A DNA stretch of 6,227 nt from an uncultured Verrucomicrobiota bacterium. Its GTDB lineage: Bacteria; Verrucomicrobiota; Verrucomicrobiia; Limisphaerales; UBA9464. Below, piece by piece: positions 5,540-6,227 of the stretch (position 1 is the stretch's first letter; the number at the start of each line of letters is the position of its first letter). The notes under the pieces are model-generated. The model made no database searches. It was not told where the DNA came from and saw only the letters and a list, made by a program, of their open reading frames with translations. The stretch lies in NCBI GenBank assembly GCA_903930165.1, contig CAIYXO010000700.1, forward strand, positions 1-6,227, read 5' to 3'. A program made the position numbers and the translations under genes.

Positions 5540-6227
5540 TCACTGGAGGCCGGCGGCGATGTTCATGCCGCCCGGGCCGGTGGTCTTGTCGGTGGGGAAC
5601 CAGAAGCGCTTCTTCTTCTCCACGGCGAGGCTCTGCTTCGCGTTCAACCGTTCGACATGGCCATCGGTCATCAGGTCGTGTCCACGTCCGTTGTGACGGA
5701 TCGAGAGGGTACGGCTGCCGAAGGTCGGACCGGCCTGGCCGGAGTAGTCGTTGGTGGCCATGACCGCCTCCATGAGGAGCATCGTCTCGGAAGGGGCGAT
5801 GAAGGTGCCCATCTCCTCCTCGTGGCAGAGGCCGCAGTTCATGGCGTAGCTGTAGTCGCGCCGGGCGTTCCGCGAACCTCCGGGACCACCGCCGGTGTTG
5901 GGAACCGCGATGCGCTTCCGGGCGGCCATGTCGGCCTCGTCGGTGGGACACAGGAACGTCTTCCTGGCGCCGACGAAGGGGAAGAGGCGGCCGGTGGTGA
6001 GGTCGCCGGTGCGGACGCAGAGCCAGTTGCGGAACGAGGGAAGGCGGCCGCGATGGTCGTTGGCGTACATCAGGGATCCAAGTCCGAGCTGCTTGAGGTT
6101 GTTGTTGCAGGCCGCCGCCCGGGCGGTCTCGCGGGCTCGTCCCAGCGTGGGCAGGAGCATCCCGGCGAGGATCGCGATGATGGCGATCACCACGAGCAGT
6201 TCGATCAGGGTGAAGGCCCGGATAGGG
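5540..6227 (-). CDS. Prepilin-type N-methylation, H-X9-DG domain pilin-like protein (5' end cut by window edge)
   Basis: The gene enters from the right edge with its start outside the window; 228 residues are visible. The first visible residues, PIRAFTLIELL followed by VVIAIIAILAG, are a type III signal sequence as in type IV pilins and type II secretion pseudopilins, processed by PilD before Phe; Ala takes the usual Gly place just before the cut. After the helix come ACNNNLKQLGLGSLMYANDHRGRLP and FLCPTDE, typical of the DUF1559-like group. Near the C-terminus a His, nine residues and Asp-Gly (RHNGRGHDLMTDG, bases 5660-5695) form the H-X9-DG motif of this large family, found in many copies in Verrucomicrobiota and Planctomycetota. 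Their function is not established; assembly into or processing with a pseudopilus-like system is suspected. An unusual CGLCH stretch (bases 5822-5836) matches the c-type heme motif CxxCH. Family membership is very likely; only the first few residues are missing. Confidence 0.92.
   Translation of the reverse strand, partial: PIRAFTLIELLVVIAIIAILAGMLLPTLGRARETARAAACNNNLKQLGLGSLMYANDHRGRLPSFRNWLCVRTGDLTTGRLFPFVGARKTFLCPTDEADMAARKRIAVPNTGGGPGGSRNARRDYSYAMNCGLCHEEEMGTFIAPSETMLLMEAVMATNDYSGQAGPTFGSRTLSIRHNGRGHDLMTDGHVERLNAKQSLAVEKKKRFWFPTDKTTGPGGMNIAAGLQ

Noticed and set aside
1..6227. CRISPR array, tRNA, rRNA, insertion sequence or phage gene.
   Set aside because: No spaced direct repeats, cloverleaf, rRNA-like stretch, transposase or integrase motifs were seen on either strand.

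Overview
The window is high-GC bacterial DNA. It holds six protein genes, two of them cut by the window edges: four on the minus strand in one tight block (1-3076), one on the plus strand (3527-5275) and one on the minus strand at the right edge (5540-6227). The best clue to the host is the right-edge gene. It encodes a pilin-like protein with a type IV prepilin N-terminus and a C-terminal H-X9-DG motif, a family that is expanded mainly in Verrucomicrobiota, Lentisphaerota and Planctomycetota. The secreted beta-propeller protein and the lack of Shine-Dalgarno sequences before most starts fit that group. This assignment is inference; there is no rRNA or other marker in the window.

The left half looks like a metal-limitation operon read right to left. 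It encodes, in order, a COG0523/CobW-family GTPase very like the zinc metallochaperone ZigA (3076-1799), an 89-residue protein with a CADPGC motif (1802-1533), a four-helix PepSY-associated membrane protein (1526-375) and a MerC-domain membrane protein (367 to beyond position 1). The first two genes overlap in an ATGA junction and the other junctions are 6 and 7 bases, so co-transcription is very likely. Just upstream of the GTPase lies a perfect palindrome with 9-base arms and a TGCAAA-NNN-TTTGCA core. A second copy of the core lies 163 bases further upstream. Both have the 7-1-7 layout of Fur-superfamily operators. Beside a ZigA-type gene, Zur is the most likely regulator, but no regulator gene is in the window. 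A plausible model is that zinc starvation lifts repression, the GTPase delivers zinc to client enzymes, and the two membrane proteins move or handle metal at the inner membrane.

The roughly 450-base region between the GTPase and the plus-strand gene holds the two palindromes, two mutually exclusive inverted repeats between them, and a strong ribosome-binding site placed before an ATG that lies inside the second palindrome. This is the most interesting non-coding stretch. The plus-strand gene encodes a 582-residue exported protein with NHL-type propeller repeats and an EF-hand-like calcium loop. It converges on the pilin-like gene across a 264-base gap that contains hairpins and a degenerate CGCAAAGC-type repeat with inverted ends. 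No tRNA, rRNA, CRISPR array, transposase or phage gene was found.
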